A stretch of DNA of 64,000 bases from assembly GCF_006538885.1 (NCBI RefSeq), contig NZ_BJLY01000001.1:248001-312000 (forward strand), read 5' to 3'. Below the pieces are notes generated by a model. The model did not search any database, was not told the DNA's origin, and was given only the letters and a program-made list of their open reading frames with translations. Below, piece by piece: positions 24,141 through 32,799 of the stretch. The position numbers were made by a program, and so were the translations under genes. Origin of the DNA: Gluconobacter roseus NBRC 3990 (GTDB taxonomy: Bacteria > Pseudomonadota > Alphaproteobacteria > Acetobacterales > Acetobacteraceae). Position 1 is the first letter of the stretch. Every line of letters starts with the position of its first letter.

Positions 24141-24161
24141 GGCAGACATATCATGTCTGCC
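24141..24161. promoter_or_regulatory. Perfect inverted repeat upstream of recA
   Basis: GGCAGACAT (24141-24149), ATC, ATGTCTGCC (24153-24161). Arms of nine bases match perfectly. It lies between flhB (upstream, same strand) and recA, 120 bases before the recA start. No T-run follows on either strand, so an operator or transcript-processing hairpin is as likely as a terminator. GTTC words at 24116, 24123 and 24133 lie between it and recA, but their spacing does not give the alphaproteobacterial GTTC-N7-GTTC SOS box. Confidence 0.4.
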
Positions 24162-24225
24162 CCCGGTCACGCCAAGGGGGAGGAAGGCTTTGGAGGAAGA
24201 TTTTTTCCTGCGGGCGGACCCCTGG

Positions 24226-25302
24226 TTATCTTAGAGGTGCAGAACGGTTGGCAGGCCGTTTGAGTTTCCAGACATAGGCGATGATTGCCGCGACAACCTT
24301 GAAATGCTCGGCTGGAATTTCACTGTCGAGCGGGAGCGTGAAAAGCGCGCGGGCCAGGGGCGGATTGGCAACGATTGGGATGCGGTTGTCCTGTGCAATT
24401 TCTCTGATACGCGCTGCGACATCATCCATGCCCTTGGCTACGATCTTTGGTGCCCCGCCGCCTCCGCGTTCATAGACAAGGGCGACGGCGTAGTGCGTGG
24501 GGTTGGTCACGACGACTGTTGAGGTTTTGACGGCGTCCATCATGCGCTGTTTGGCCGCTTTGGCACGCAGGGCTTTCTGGCGGCCTTTGACGTGTGGGTC
24601 GCCTTCCGTGTTTTTGTATTCGTCCTTGAGGTCTTCGCGGCTCATTTTCAGTTTGGAGATGTGACGGAAGCGCATCCAGAAAATGTCGGCCCCTGCGATG
24701 ACCAACTGGGCGCCGATCATGGCGGCAGCCGCCCGGAAGCCCAGATCCGACATCATTTTCAGAAGGGGACCGGGTTCCAGTCCGACCATCCGTGCTGCCG
24801 TAGGGATGGCGTTTCTGGAGATGTTCCACATGATGATGGCGAAGACAGCGAATTTTGCGAGAGCCTTGAACGTGTCCGGCAGTGTTCCGCCGCCTGCAAT
24901 GCGTTTGAAGCCTGCGAGCGGAGAGATGCGCTCAAACTTCGGCAGCAGCGAACCGGGATGGATGAGGAAGCCGGTCTGCAGGAAGCCTGCGGCGAGGCAG
25001 AATACGGCAACGGTTGCGGCGATCGGGACGGCCAGGGACAGGCCGGCCTCAATGGCGTGATTCGTGCTGTTGAGCAGGCCGCCCTGCGCCATCGGGACCG
25101 TGCCTGCATTGGCCATGAGCGCCCGCATGCTGTGGACGAAATCAGCTACAAGATAGGGCAGGAGCATGAAGATCCCGGTAAAGCCACCGAGGAGTGCCAC
25201 GAAGCTCATGGCCTCGCGTGACATGACGATCTGGCCGTCATCACGCGCTTTCTGGAGCCGTTGGGCTGACGGGGCTTCTGTCTTGTCGTCAGAATCAGAC
25301 AT
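24226..25302 (-). CDS. flhB: Flagellar export protein FlhB
   Basis: 358 residues. Four N-terminal membrane helices, then a cytoplasmic domain with the autocleavage motif N267-P-T-H270 and DVAARIREIAQDNRIPIVANPPLARALF. Switches export specificity from rod/hook to filament substrates in the flagellar type III apparatus. The N-terminus has the usual DDKTEAPSAQRLQKARDDGQI. Three bases after fliR; last gene of the flgB-flgC-fliE-fliQ-fliR-flhB chain. Confidence 0.95.
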   Translation of the reverse strand: MSDSDDKTEAPSAQRLQKARDDGQIVMSREAMSFVALLGGFTGIFMLLPYLVADFVHSMRALMANAGTVPMAQGGLLNSTNHAIEAGLSLAVPIAATVAVFCLAAGFLQTGFLIHPGSLLPKFERISPLAGFKRIAGGGTLPDTFKALAKFAVFAIIMWNISRNAIPTAARMVGLEPGPLLKMMSDLGFRAAAAMIGAQLVIAGADIFWMRFRHISKLKMSREDLKDEYKNTEGDPHVKGRQKALRAKAAKQRMMDAVKTSTVVVTNPTHYAVALVYERGGGGAPKIVAKGMDDVAARIREIAQDNRIPIVANPPLARALFTLPLDSEIPAEHFKVVAAIIAYVWKLKRPANRSAPLR

Positions 25303-25305
25303 CGT

Positions 25306-26160
25306 TCAGAGGCCGGGCAGGGCGCGGAGCACGTCGAAAACCTGTCCCTGCCAAACCGCGATCATGGTGCTGAGGGTCAGTCCAAGAAGGGCGATGCCGC
25401 CCAGAAGCTGAAGGGGGCTTGCGGCATTGTAGATCTGAAGCGTGGGGAGCAGGCGCGTCATGATGCCGAGCATGCCCTGCCAGACGAGCGACAGGATCAG
25501 GAAAGGCGCGCTGAGTTCCAGTCCGAGGGCAAAGCTGTGCTCGGTAAGCTGGATGATGCCCTGGGCGGAGTCTCCCAGCAGGTTCCAGTGAGCATGGCTG
25601 GCGGTGAGCAACAGCGCGCCGCCCGGCGGGATGATGTTGTAGCTGCCGAGGATTGCGCGGATGGGAAGAATGTATGCGCCGGTGACGAGAAGCACGAGAG
25701 GTGCCAGCAGGTTCAGGAAGCGGGCGGGGGCGGAGCTGCCCGAACCGAGATCGGGATCCGGCTGGAGCACGCTGGAAATGCCCATGCAGACTGCGATGAT
25801 CTGGCCGGCGATCGGCAAGGCCATGCAGATCAATCGGGCCATCCAGCCGATCAGGACACCTGCGAAGAGTTCAACGGCAATCATGCCTCCCAGTGCAATA
25901 GGAGCGAGGGTGTCGAGATGCGCCTGCATCAGCAAAGGTGCGACAAGCGGAAGCAGCAGGGCAGTGAGGGTGATGGCGCATCCCGCGCGCATCATCATGG
26001 GCATGGATTGCTCGCCAAGGCCCGGCATGACCATGACAACCGCGCCGGTACGGGAGAGGACCAGAACGAAAGCCAGGGCCCAGATACTCAGGGCCGGGCC
26101 GCTGAGGTCCAGACCCGGCATGGTGGACGCTCCGGCAGTGTCTGCAAGGCCAGAGTTCAC
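25306..26160 (-). CDS. fliR: Flagellar export protein FliR
   Basis: 284 residues with six predicted membrane helices; ALAFVLVLSRTGAVVMVMPGLGEQSMPMMMRAG at the front and PFLILSLVWQGMLGIMTRLLPTLQIYNAASPLQ near the end are characteristic of FliR. Part of the export gate with FliP, FliQ and FlhB in the basal body. Separated from fliQ by about 76 bases, within which no gene is seen. Confidence 0.95.
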   Translation of the reverse strand: MNSGLADTAGASTMPGLDLSGPALSIWALAFVLVLSRTGAVVMVMPGLGEQSMPMMMRAGCAITLTALLLPLVAPLLMQAHLDTLAPIALGGMIAVELFAGVLIGWMARLICMALPIAGQIIAVCMGISSVLQPDPDLGSGSSAPARFLNLLAPLVLLVTGAYILPIRAILGSYNIIPPGGALLLTASHAHWNLLGDSAQGIIQLTEHSFALGLELSAPFLILSLVWQGMLGIMTRLLPTLQIYNAASPLQLLGGIALLGLTLSTMIAVWQGQVFDVLRALPGL

Positions 26161-26236
26161 CGGGACGCGTCTTTCAGGTTGGATTGTCTGAGCACGGACA
26201 CGTTGGCAAACTCCGGATTTAAAAGGCGGCGTGGTT

Positions 26237-26509
26237 TCAGGTCGTGCCGACGAGGATCAACTGATCGAAAAGATGCCGGGTGAAGCCGACGAGTGTGGCC
26301 GTCATGAAGGAACCGGCCATGACCATGACGGCGCCAATGGCCAGAACCTTCGGGACGAAGGACAGTGTGGCCTCGTTGAGCTGGGTGACGGCCTGCACGA
26401 GCGAGACCAGAAGGCCGACCCCGAGCGCGGTCAGGAGAGCAGGAGCACTCAGCTTGAGAGCGACAAGGAAGGTCTGCTCCAAAATGGCGCCGAGATCGAT
26501 GGCCTGCAT
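26237..26509 (-). CDS. fliQ: Flagellar export protein FliQ
   Basis: 90 residues, two membrane helices (LKLSAPALLTALGVGLLVSLVQAVTQLNEATLSFVPK and IGAVMVMAGSFMTATLVGFT). Standard length and motif LVSLVQAVTQ for FliQ of the export gate. Two bases separate it from fliE, so the rod and gate genes are co-transcribed. Confidence 0.93.
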   Translation of the reverse strand: MQAIDLGAILEQTFLVALKLSAPALLTALGVGLLVSLVQAVTQLNEATLSFVPKVLAIGAVMVMAGSFMTATLVGFTRHLFDQLILVGTT

Positions 26510-26511
26510 GG

Positions 26512-26859
26512 TCAGATCGTCATTTTCATCACGTCCTGATACGCCTGGACCATGCGGTCGCGGATCACGGTCGTGGTCTGGAGGGCAAGCTGGGCATTGG
26601 AGACCGCTGTGACGATCTGCGTCATGTCACCGCCGCCTGTCAGGCCCTGTGCGGCCTTGGTTTCGGCATCATGGCCACCGTCGATGACGCTGCCGATAGA
26701 CTGGGACAGAACCGAGCCGAAATCCGTGCCGGAGCTGCTGTCGCTGGTGGAGGCGGAGGAGCGGATACCGTCATCGACGTCATCCGTGACGTCCTGAAGG
26801 CGGCTCTGGAGGCTCTGGACGGCGTAGGCATTGTGGGCCTGGGAGAGGGATGTGAGCAT
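26512..26859 (-). CDS. fliE: Flagellar hook-basal body protein FliE
   Basis: 115 residues. The C-terminal half, MTQIVTAVSNAQLALQTTTVIRDRMVQAYQDVMKMTI, is the conserved FliE region that links the MS ring to the rod; the N-terminal half is Ser/Thr-rich (RSSASTSDSSSGTDFG) and variable. Five bases downstream of flgC. Confidence 0.92.
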   Translation of the reverse strand: MLTSLSQAHNAYAVQSLQSRLQDVTDDVDDGIRSSASTSDSSSGTDFGSVLSQSIGSVIDGGHDAETKAAQGLTGGGDMTQIVTAVSNAQLALQTTTVIRDRMVQAYQDVMKMTI

Positions 26860-26864
26860 CAGGG

Positions 26865-27272
26865 TTATTTCAGAAGGTCAAGCGTGCGGGACAGCATGGT
26901 CCGGGTGCTTGAAAGGGCGTTGAGGTTGGCTTCGTAGGAGCGTTCGGCTTCACGCATGTCCATCATCTCGGTCATGGAATCCACGTTGGAAACCTTGACA
27001 TAGCCGCGTTCATCAGCGGCCGGATGCGAGGGATCATAGCGTGTATCGAAGTCCGACATGTCCTGTCCGACATTCTGGACATCCACGGTTGAAGCGCCCG
27101 TTTCGTCGTCTACATGTTCGGCGAAGGTGATGGTCTTGCGGCGATAGGGATCCGCGCCGGGCTGGGAGCCGGTCGTATCCTGATTGGCGAGGTTTTCCGC
27201 GACGATGCGCAGGCGCTGGGCCTGTGCATCCATGCCGCTTGCGGAAATGCCGATGGTGGTGGACAGGTTCAT
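26865..27272 (-). CDS. flgC: Flagellar basal-body rod protein FlgC
   Basis: 135 residues. N-terminal SASGMDAQAQRLRIVAENLANQDTTG and C-terminal ANVDSMTEMMDMREAERSYEANLNALSSTRTMLSRTLDLLK-type helix (here starting SNVDS) are the rod-protein signatures. Proximal rod component exported by the type III apparatus. Twelve bases after flgB. Confidence 0.94.
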   Translation of the reverse strand: MNLSTTIGISASGMDAQAQRLRIVAENLANQDTTGSQPGADPYRRKTITFAEHVDDETGASTVDVQNVGQDMSDFDTRYDPSHPAADERGYVKVSNVDSMTEMMDMREAERSYEANLNALSSTRTMLSRTLDLLK

Positions 27273-27284
27273 CCGTCAGGCTCC

Positions 27285-27677
27285 TTACTTGCCGAGTGCC
27301 GTCTGGAACATGCTCAGGTATTTCGAATAGACGTTCACGGCGAGATGCTGCTGGTCGTTCACGTCCGCGACCTGTTCCATCTGCTGGTCCAGGGAAATCT
27401 GATTGCCGTCCAGGGACTGTTCGGATGTGGTCTCGATGGTGTGGGTGCCTGAGGCGTTGTAACCGATATGACCGGGCTGGGTGACAGTGGGCGTGATGTC
27501 GAACTCGCTCATCGCCGCCTCGAACGGGGATACGTCCTTGGCCTGATAGTCCGGTGTGTCGGAATTGGCGATGTTGCCGGCCAGCACCTGCTGGCGCGCC
27601 TGAAGCCAGTTCATGCGGTCACGGCCCAGAGAAAAAAGGTCGGTGCCGCCTGCGCTGGTTGGGTCGATGTTACGCAT
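27285..27677 (-). CDS. flgB: Flagellar basal-body rod protein FlgB
   Basis: 130 residues. LFSLGRDRMNWLQARQQVLAGNIANSDTPDYQAKDV is the FlgB N-terminal signature, and DGNQISLDQQMEQVADVNDQQHLAVNVYSKYLSMFQTALGK the C-terminal rod helix. Start ATG 27677 is preferred because GGAG lies nine bases before it; an ATG six codons upstream (27695) has no such site. First gene of the rod/export operon; no clear sigma-54 promoter is seen in the 100 bases upstream. Confidence 0.92.
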   Translation of the reverse strand: MRNIDPTSAGGTDLFSLGRDRMNWLQARQQVLAGNIANSDTPDYQAKDVSPFEAAMSEFDITPTVTQPGHIGYNASGTHTIETTSEQSLDGNQISLDQQMEQVADVNDQQHLAVNVYSKYLSMFQTALGK

Positions 27678-27803
27678 CGAGACAGTCTCCATCATGCAGG
27701 TGCCGGAAAAATCCCGGCGAAGCGCATGATGGCGCGAAATCTTTAATAAATGGTTGCTTGAGCCATCGATTCTGCGGCGGGGGAAGAGTGTGAGGGGATC
27801 TCG

Positions 27804-28724
27804 TCAGGCTTCGTAGTCGTTACCGGGCGTAGAGCGATTCATAGCCTCTTCTAAAGTCTTTCCGGTGCTGTCTTTCCACTTCGTCCAGCCGTTGACTGAA
27901 TGTCCCAGCAGGGCGGTGGCCGCAGGACTTGGGGCTTTGAACAGTACGTCGCGGGTGAAATAAATGCGGTCGCCTTCAATGCGGAGAAGACCTTGCTCCA
28001 GCATGGCCTGTCGCTTCTGAGCATAATTAAAACTGCTAGAAACTTCAGCGCGGCCATAAGAGCCTGCCAGTACCACCAGTCCTTCTTGCGTATACTGGGC
28101 GCGTCCGTCCACGCCGGATGCGTGACAATAAAATTCGGTTGGGATGGACTGTTTCTGTGAATCCAGAACAGGTTCAGTCGTCTGAGTGACAGCGACAGGA
28201 TTGCGGTTACGTATGAGGGGTTCGAAAATCGGGTATCCCAGGGTCGTCAGCAGGATGTCGATCGTTTCGAAGACTTCGCGGCATTCTGCCTCCAGCGCGG
28301 GAAGGGTATGGGGTCTTGTGCCGCCTGTGCCGTTGTCCATTTCAAAGCGCTGGGCCTGTGCGGCATGGCTGAGGGCGAGCCATTCCAGATAGTGCGCGTG
28401 TGTGACGGTCAGGCTTTGGGTGAGCGAGAAGGCGACGACAGCCCGGTTCCACCAGAGGCCCTTCTTCTCGTTGTGCTGCTTCAGGCGGTTTCCGAAATTT
28501 CCGGTCTGTCCGACATAGGCTTTCGGCCGTTCCGTCTCGTCGTTTTCACCGAACAGGATGTAGATGCCAACCGAGTTGGCTTCGGGCCGCTTCAGAAATT
28601 CCTCCAGTCGCAGGCGGGGGATTTCGACAACCTGCACGATCCGGGTGGTGATGGAGGCGGTACGGATTCCCTGTGGATCGCCGGAGGGAAGGAAAATCTG
28701 GATCGTCTGGGGGTGGGCGTTCAC
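27804..28724 (-). CDS. GIY-YIG nuclease-like protein with DUF4357 domain
   Basis: 306 residues. GIY-YIG core: GIY at 53-55, YVG at 70-72 (V for I), R80 in FGNRLKQH, and a conserved ETIDILLTTLGYPIF helix after it. The C-terminus (SPAATALLGHSVNGWTKWKDSTGKTLEE) is a DUF4357 domain, often found with GIY-YIG nucleases and restriction-like proteins. No partner gene is nearby: it stands between two flagellar gene groups on its own transcription unit. Could be a stand-alone endonuclease of defence or repair type; role unknown. Confidence 0.75.
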   Translation of the reverse strand: MNAHPQTIQIFLPSGDPQGIRTASITTRIVQVVEIPRLRLEEFLKRPEANSVGIYILFGENDETERPKAYVGQTGNFGNRLKQHNEKKGLWWNRAVVAFSLTQSLTVTHAHYLEWLALSHAAQAQRFEMDNGTGGTRPHTLPALEAECREVFETIDILLTTLGYPIFEPLIRNRNPVAVTQTTEPVLDSQKQSIPTEFYCHASGVDGRAQYTQEGLVVLAGSYGRAEVSSSFNYAQKRQAMLEQGLLRIEGDRIYFTRDVLFKAPSPAATALLGHSVNGWTKWKDSTGKTLEEAMNRSTPGNDYEA

Positions 28725-28894
28725 GACGTCTGGTCCTGCGCAGAAACATTGAGAAAAATATCTGTGACAGGGACAGGGCGCTCAGGACAGGGGCTTTCTG
28801 CTTTTTGGGCAGTATCTTTGGCAAAACTGATGGGCAATTAAGCGGTCATTAACCGGTCTTGGGCATCATGCCGGGGAATGAGGATGACTGACCT

Positions 28895-29200
28895 ATGACC
28901 CTGCATGAGTGCGTGAACGCGATTGCCGCTCTGATTTTCATTATCGTGCTGATTTTCTGTGCGCGGCCACTTCTCCGTTTGCTGGAGCAGAAAAAGAGCG
29001 GGGCGCGGGACGGGCAGGCTGGGCTGTCGCTGGTAGGGCAGATGGCTCTGGACCGGACGCGGCGTCTTTCGGTCGTGCGGTATGGCGCGCGCGAAGTGCT
29101 GGTTCTGACGGGCGGCAATCAGGACATCCTGATGGACTGGACGGAGCGCGAGACCTTTGCGTCGGCGCTGGATGCGTCGGACGCGGAGGACGTGGCATGA
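28895..29200 (+). CDS. fliO: Flagellar biosynthesis protein FliO
   Basis: 101 residues: one N-terminal membrane helix (NAIAALIFIIVLIFCARPLLRLL), then a small soluble domain LSLVGQMALDRTRRLSVVRYGAREVLVLTGGNQDILMDW typical of FliO. It assists FliP assembly. Its stop overlaps the fliP ATG (ATGA). Confidence 0.8.
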   Translation: MTLHECVNAIAALIFIIVLIFCARPLLRLLEQKKSGARDGQAGLSLVGQMALDRTRRLSVVRYGAREVLVLTGGNQDILMDWTERETFASALDASDAEDVA

Positions 29201-29964
29201 GGAAGATGGCCTGCGTTCTTCGGGTTCTGCTGCCGGTTCTGGTGCTGCTGGCGTGTCTGGGGATGCCGCATCTGGCGCATGCCCAGGCCGTGAGTATCGA
29301 TCTGGGGCAGAATGGTGCTTCTGGTGGTGCGGGGACGACCAGTCGGCTGGTGCAGCTGACGGCGCTGATCACTGTTCTGTCGCTGGCGCCGAGCCTGCTG
29401 GTGATGATTACGGCGTTTACGCGGATCGTGATCGTGCTGTCGCTGCTGCGCAGTGCGCTGGGCGCGCAGGGGACGCCACCCAATACGGTTCTGATCGGGC
29501 TGGCGCTGTTTCTGACGCTGTTCGTGATGCAGCCGACGCTGCAGAAATCCTGGGATGCCGGGATCGAGCCGATGATGGCGGGTCGGGTCGGGGAAATGGA
29601 AGGTCTGACGGCAGCGGCCCAGCCGTTCCATGATTTCATGGCTGTGACGGCGCGGCCTGCGGATGTGGCGACATTCCTGAACATTGCGCATGAGAAGCCG
29701 CCGGCGAAGGTCAGTGATACGCCCTGGCGGGTGCTGGTGCCTGCGTTCATGATTGGCGAACTTCGCCGCGGGTTCGAGATGGGATTTCTGCTTTATCTGC
29801 CGTTTCTGGTCATCGATCTGGTGGTGTCCAGCGTGTTGATGAGCCTTGGCATGATGATGCTGCCGCCGAGTACGGTGTCCCTGCCGTTCAAGCTGATCTT
29901 TTTCGTCGTAGTCGACGGGTGGTCGCTTGTGGCGGGAAGTCTGGTGCGAAGTTTTACCGGATAA
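29197..29964 (+). CDS. fliP: Flagellar export protein FliP
   Basis: 255 residues. Cleavable N-terminal signal (LPVLVLLACLGMPHLAHAQA), then LVMITAFTRIVIVLSLLRSALGAQGTPPNTVLIGLALFLTLFVMQP and the C-terminal VLVPAFMIGELRRGFEMGFLLYLPFLVIDLVVSSVLMSLGMMMLPP, all FliP signatures. ATG 29197 (the fliO overlap) is chosen over an earlier in-frame ATG that would read through fliO. Encoded apart from its partners FliQ and FliR, which lie 2.7 kb away on the other strand. Confidence 0.96.
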   Translation: MRKMACVLRVLLPVLVLLACLGMPHLAHAQAVSIDLGQNGASGGAGTTSRLVQLTALITVLSLAPSLLVMITAFTRIVIVLSLLRSALGAQGTPPNTVLIGLALFLTLFVMQPTLQKSWDAGIEPMMAGRVGEMEGLTAAAQPFHDFMAVTARPADVATFLNIAHEKPPAKVSDTPWRVLVPAFMIGELRRGFEMGFLLYLPFLVIDLVVSSVLMSLGMMMLPPSTVSLPFKLIFFVVVDGWSLVAGSLVRSFTG

Positions 29965-29980
29965 AGGTCTGGATCAGGGA

Positions 29981-30017
29981 AAAGCCCCGACAGTCTGAAA
30001 GTGGCGGGGCTTTTTTT
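29981..30017. terminator. Terminator between fliP and the GGT-like gene
   Basis: AAAGCCCCG (29981-29989) pairs with CGGGGCTTT (30005-30013), followed by a run of T to 30017. It separates two convergent genes, and the A-run on the other side lets it work both ways. Confidence 0.85.
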
Positions 30018-30018
30018 G

Positions 30019-31437
30019 TCAGTTCCGGCTGTCGTTCGTGGTGCCTGCGGCGAGGCCGGCGGCGCAGGGGTCCGTGGAACCGCGGCACGAATCGTTGCCA
30101 TGGCAGAGGATGGCGTTGATGCGACCGGCGCCTTCATGCGGGATCGGGGTGTCATGCGCGGCAGCACGGGCAGCGTCTCCGACGGCATCGGCGGCTTCGT
30201 TCTGGCCGGAGGCTGCGATGACGGCGCGCAGGTTGCGCTGGTCACGCAGGACGGCGGCGGAGAGCAGGGGCTGCGGCGTGCGGGCCGGGGACGCGCCGAG
30301 GACGACGCCTGTGCTGCCGGCAATGCGGCCCGTACCGAACAGGTTGTTTTCGCTCACGGCGCAGGCGACGGCCATGCCGGAGTGATCCGTCACGACGAAG
30401 GACGTCGAGGCGGGAAGAGCCGGGAGGGTGCCATTGCCGGAATGGCCGCTGTCGAGCGCGGCCTGTGCGGCGGCCAGCGTGGTATTGCCGGAAGCGCGCC
30501 ATGCGGCGACAGCCCCTTGGGCTGAAGCGCCGGTCGTATAGCGCAGGGCCGCGCCGAGGCCGCCATCGGCGGGCGGGGCCAGAAAGGAGGCGTCCACACC
30601 GCCCTGACGGGTTGTGAGGGTAGCCGTCTGGACCGGCAGGGTCTGGCGCATGTCCTCGTCGTTCAGACCGCCGCCAGCCTTCTGGGCAGCGGTGACGTAA
30701 ACATCGGCGAGGGCACCGTTATAGAGATCGCCGACACCTGCGACGCGGATGCGTTCGAGGAAGCCTGCGAGACGGGGCTGGGCTAGACTGTCACCTGCGG
30801 CCACGGTCGTGGCCTCGCCACGTCCGAAGATGGCGCGGGCGTTGTCGTCGGCCAGAAGTGCCGGGCGGACGGCAGCCAGATCGGCGGCGAGCGTGCGGCT
30901 GACAGTGATGCCGGTGCTGGCGAGATTCAGGGCTGGAGCAACGAGATCGTTGAAATCGACGGTGCCGTAATGGAGCTGCATCAGGTACAGGCCACGGAAC
31001 TCGGCGGCTGTTCCAGCCGGACGGTCGCCGCCTTTGCTGGTGCCGGGGCGGGGCAGGAAGGTGATGGCCTGGGCGGGTTCGCCGGGACGGCTGACAAGAC
31101 AGGCGCCACCGCCGCCGAAGGAGGCACGGGACGGCAGGGTCACGCCGAGGGCAAGGGCCGTGGCGGTTGCGGCGTCGGCGGCATTGCCTCCGCGGGCGAG
31201 GACGTCATGACCGATCAGAGCGGCCTGGGGCTCGTCTGCAACCACCGTGCCGATGCTGCCACCTGCGGGAGCGGCGGTTTCGTTGTTGCTGATGAACTGG
31301 ACACCGGGCATCCACGAGCAGGCGCCCAGCAGAAGGCCTGAGGCAGCCGTGGCCATCAGCGCGGCCGGGAAGCGGGAAGACACGCGACGGCCCTGTGGGG
31401 CGTCCGGGGTGGAAATCTGGTGCTGACGATGCGCCAC
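30019..31437 (-). CDS. Gamma-glutamyltransferase-like lipoprotein
   Basis: 472 residues from a GTG start at 31437, preceded by GGAG. A long n-region and the lipobox GLLLGAC give lipidated C40. The body follows the GGT family: ARGGNAADAATATALALGVT, FGGGGACLVSR, and the processing site STSFVVTDHSGMAVACAVSENNLFGTGR, where the Thr of TSFVVTD would be the nucleophile. The DFRE-x-AP motif with the substrate-binding Arg of true GGTs is replaced by ITFLPRPGTS. A later ATG inside the leader would leave too short a signal. Enzymatic competence is uncertain. Divergent from the DsbA-like gene. Confidence 0.75.
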   Translation of the reverse strand: MAHRQHQISTPDAPQGRRVSSRFPAALMATAASGLLLGACSWMPGVQFISNNETAAPAGGSIGTVVADEPQAALIGHDVLARGGNAADAATATALALGVTLPSRASFGGGGACLVSRPGEPAQAITFLPRPGTSKGGDRPAGTAAEFRGLYLMQLHYGTVDFNDLVAPALNLASTGITVSRTLAADLAAVRPALLADDNARAIFGRGEATTVAAGDSLAQPRLAGFLERIRVAGVGDLYNGALADVYVTAAQKAGGGLNDEDMRQTLPVQTATLTTRQGGVDASFLAPPADGGLGAALRYTTGASAQGAVAAWRASGNTTLAAAQAALDSGHSGNGTLPALPASTSFVVTDHSGMAVACAVSENNLFGTGRIAGSTGVVLGASPARTPQPLLSAAVLRDQRNLRAVIAASGQNEAADAVGDAARAAAHDTPIPHEGAGRINAILCHGNDSCRGSTDPCAAGLAAGTTNDSRN

Positions 31438-31669
31438 CTGGCGTTTCTCCGTTGTCTGGTCACGACTGTCCGGCCTCGTGGCCTTTGCGGGTGACGGGCG
31501 CGGGCAGACGGGTCTGCGCCGTGGGTCCGGTCCGGCTGTTATTCCCTCATAACGGTAATCTGTAGTTTGTGGGAGGGGCGAGTTGGTGTCTTCTCTTTGC
31601 CTCGTGCGTTCTTTATGGCGTATGGACCTGAAGTCGTCTTTTCCACCCAGCTGAACCGGAGCGTCCTCC

Positions 31670-32428
31670 TTGAGACACCATCTTCTTGCCACGGCCTGCG
31701 CCGTTGTTGCCGGAATGGCCTTTTTCGTAGGCGGTCAGGCTCTGGCGGCGCCGACAGAGTCCTTCACGCCAGCCCAGCGGGCGGAGATCGTCGGCATCAT
31801 GCGTGAGGCTCTGCAGAACGATCCGACCATCCTGACGGATGCCATCCGTTCGATCCGTGAAAAGGCCGAAGAGCAGAAGCAGGATTCGACGCTTGCGGCC
31901 GTGCGGGCGCATCAGAGCGAGTTACAGACTGCGCCTGCTTTTGCGATCCGGGGCAATCCGCATGGCAAGATCACGGTTGTGGAATTCTATGATCCGCGCT
32001 GCTCGTACTGCCGGTCCATGATGGGCGAGGTGGACAGTTTCCTTAACCGTCACCCGGATGTGCGGCTGGTCGAGAAGGTCGTGCCGGTTCTGGGTAACAA
32101 CAGTGTGCTGGATACGCGGGCCATTTTCGCGGCCAGCATGCAGGGCAAGTATGAAGCCATGCGCAAGGCGCTGATGGAAGATACCACCAAGCCGAGCATG
32201 GAGCGGATTGCCGAACTGGCTCAGGCCAATGGCATTGATGCGAAGAAGCTGGCAGCTGACATGAACTCGCCGCAGACGATCACGCTGATCAACACCAATC
32301 TGGATCAGGGACGGTCCGTCGGTCTGGACGGAACGCCGACCTTCATTTTTGGTACGGCCGCCGTGGCCCCTGGTGCGCTTGAGCCGGACCAGATGGATGC
32401 GTTTCTGGATCGCGCCCGGAAGGCCTGA
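31670..32428 (+). CDS. DsbA-family thiol oxidoreductase
   Basis: 252 residues. N-terminal signal peptide (LLATACAVVAGMAFFVGGQALAA), a short helical dimerisation-like region, then a thioredoxin fold with active site C111-S-Y-C114 (FYDPRCSYCRSM) and cis-Pro loop GTPTFIFG. This is the DsbA/Com1-type layout of alphaproteobacteria. Start is TTG 31670 with GGAG eight bases before; no in-frame ATG upstream of the signal peptide exists. Acts in the periplasm, making or shuffling disulphides. Confidence 0.85.
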   Translation: MRHHLLATACAVVAGMAFFVGGQALAAPTESFTPAQRAEIVGIMREALQNDPTILTDAIRSIREKAEEQKQDSTLAAVRAHQSELQTAPAFAIRGNPHGKITVVEFYDPRCSYCRSMMGEVDSFLNRHPDVRLVEKVVPVLGNNSVLDTRAIFAASMQGKYEAMRKALMEDTTKPSMERIAELAQANGIDAKKLAADMNSPQTITLINTNLDQGRSVGLDGTPTFIFGTAAVAPGALEPDQMDAFLDRARKA

Positions 32429-32448
32429 GGCCTGCGGGCGCGGCGGTT

Positions 32449-32799
32449 TCAGCGCTTTTCGCTGTCTGCGCCTGAGCCGTCCATATCTCCGTTGCCGTCA
32501 ACGATTCCGGCTCGGGACGGTGCATCAGAGCCCGGCTGAACCGTGCGGGTGATGGCTGCGACTTCTTCATCCGATGCGGGTGGGGGCGGTCTGTGGCCAC
32601 GGCCTGCCGGGCTGTCACTGTCGCGCTGCAGGACATTGGCAAGAGCTTCGGGATCCGTATGCTCGGCCTCGTCCAGCAGACGCTCGGCCAGAGTGTTGTC
32701 TCCGCTATCGCGGGCGCGGAGGGCGGCTTCCGCCTCTGCGGTGGCTACACGGTACTTGCGGTCTTCACCCTCGAAAGCGGTGTCATCAATGCGGGACAT
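32449..32799 (-). CDS. Hypothetical hydrophilic protein, 116 residues
   Basis: Starts at ATG 32799 with AAAGGAGAG in front. Sequence is rich in Asp, Glu, Ala and Arg: MSRIDDTAFEGEDRKYRV, then an alanine-rich helix (ATAEAEAALRARDSGDNTLAERLLDEAEHTDPEALANVL), then a proline and acidic tail. Probably a soluble, partly disordered protein. No family recognised. Convergent with the DsbA-like gene. Confidence 0.55.
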   Translation of the reverse strand: MSRIDDTAFEGEDRKYRVATAEAEAALRARDSGDNTLAERLLDEAEHTDPEALANVLQRDSDSPAGRGHRPPPPASDEEVAAITRTVQPGSDAPSRAGIVDGNGDMDGSGADSEKR

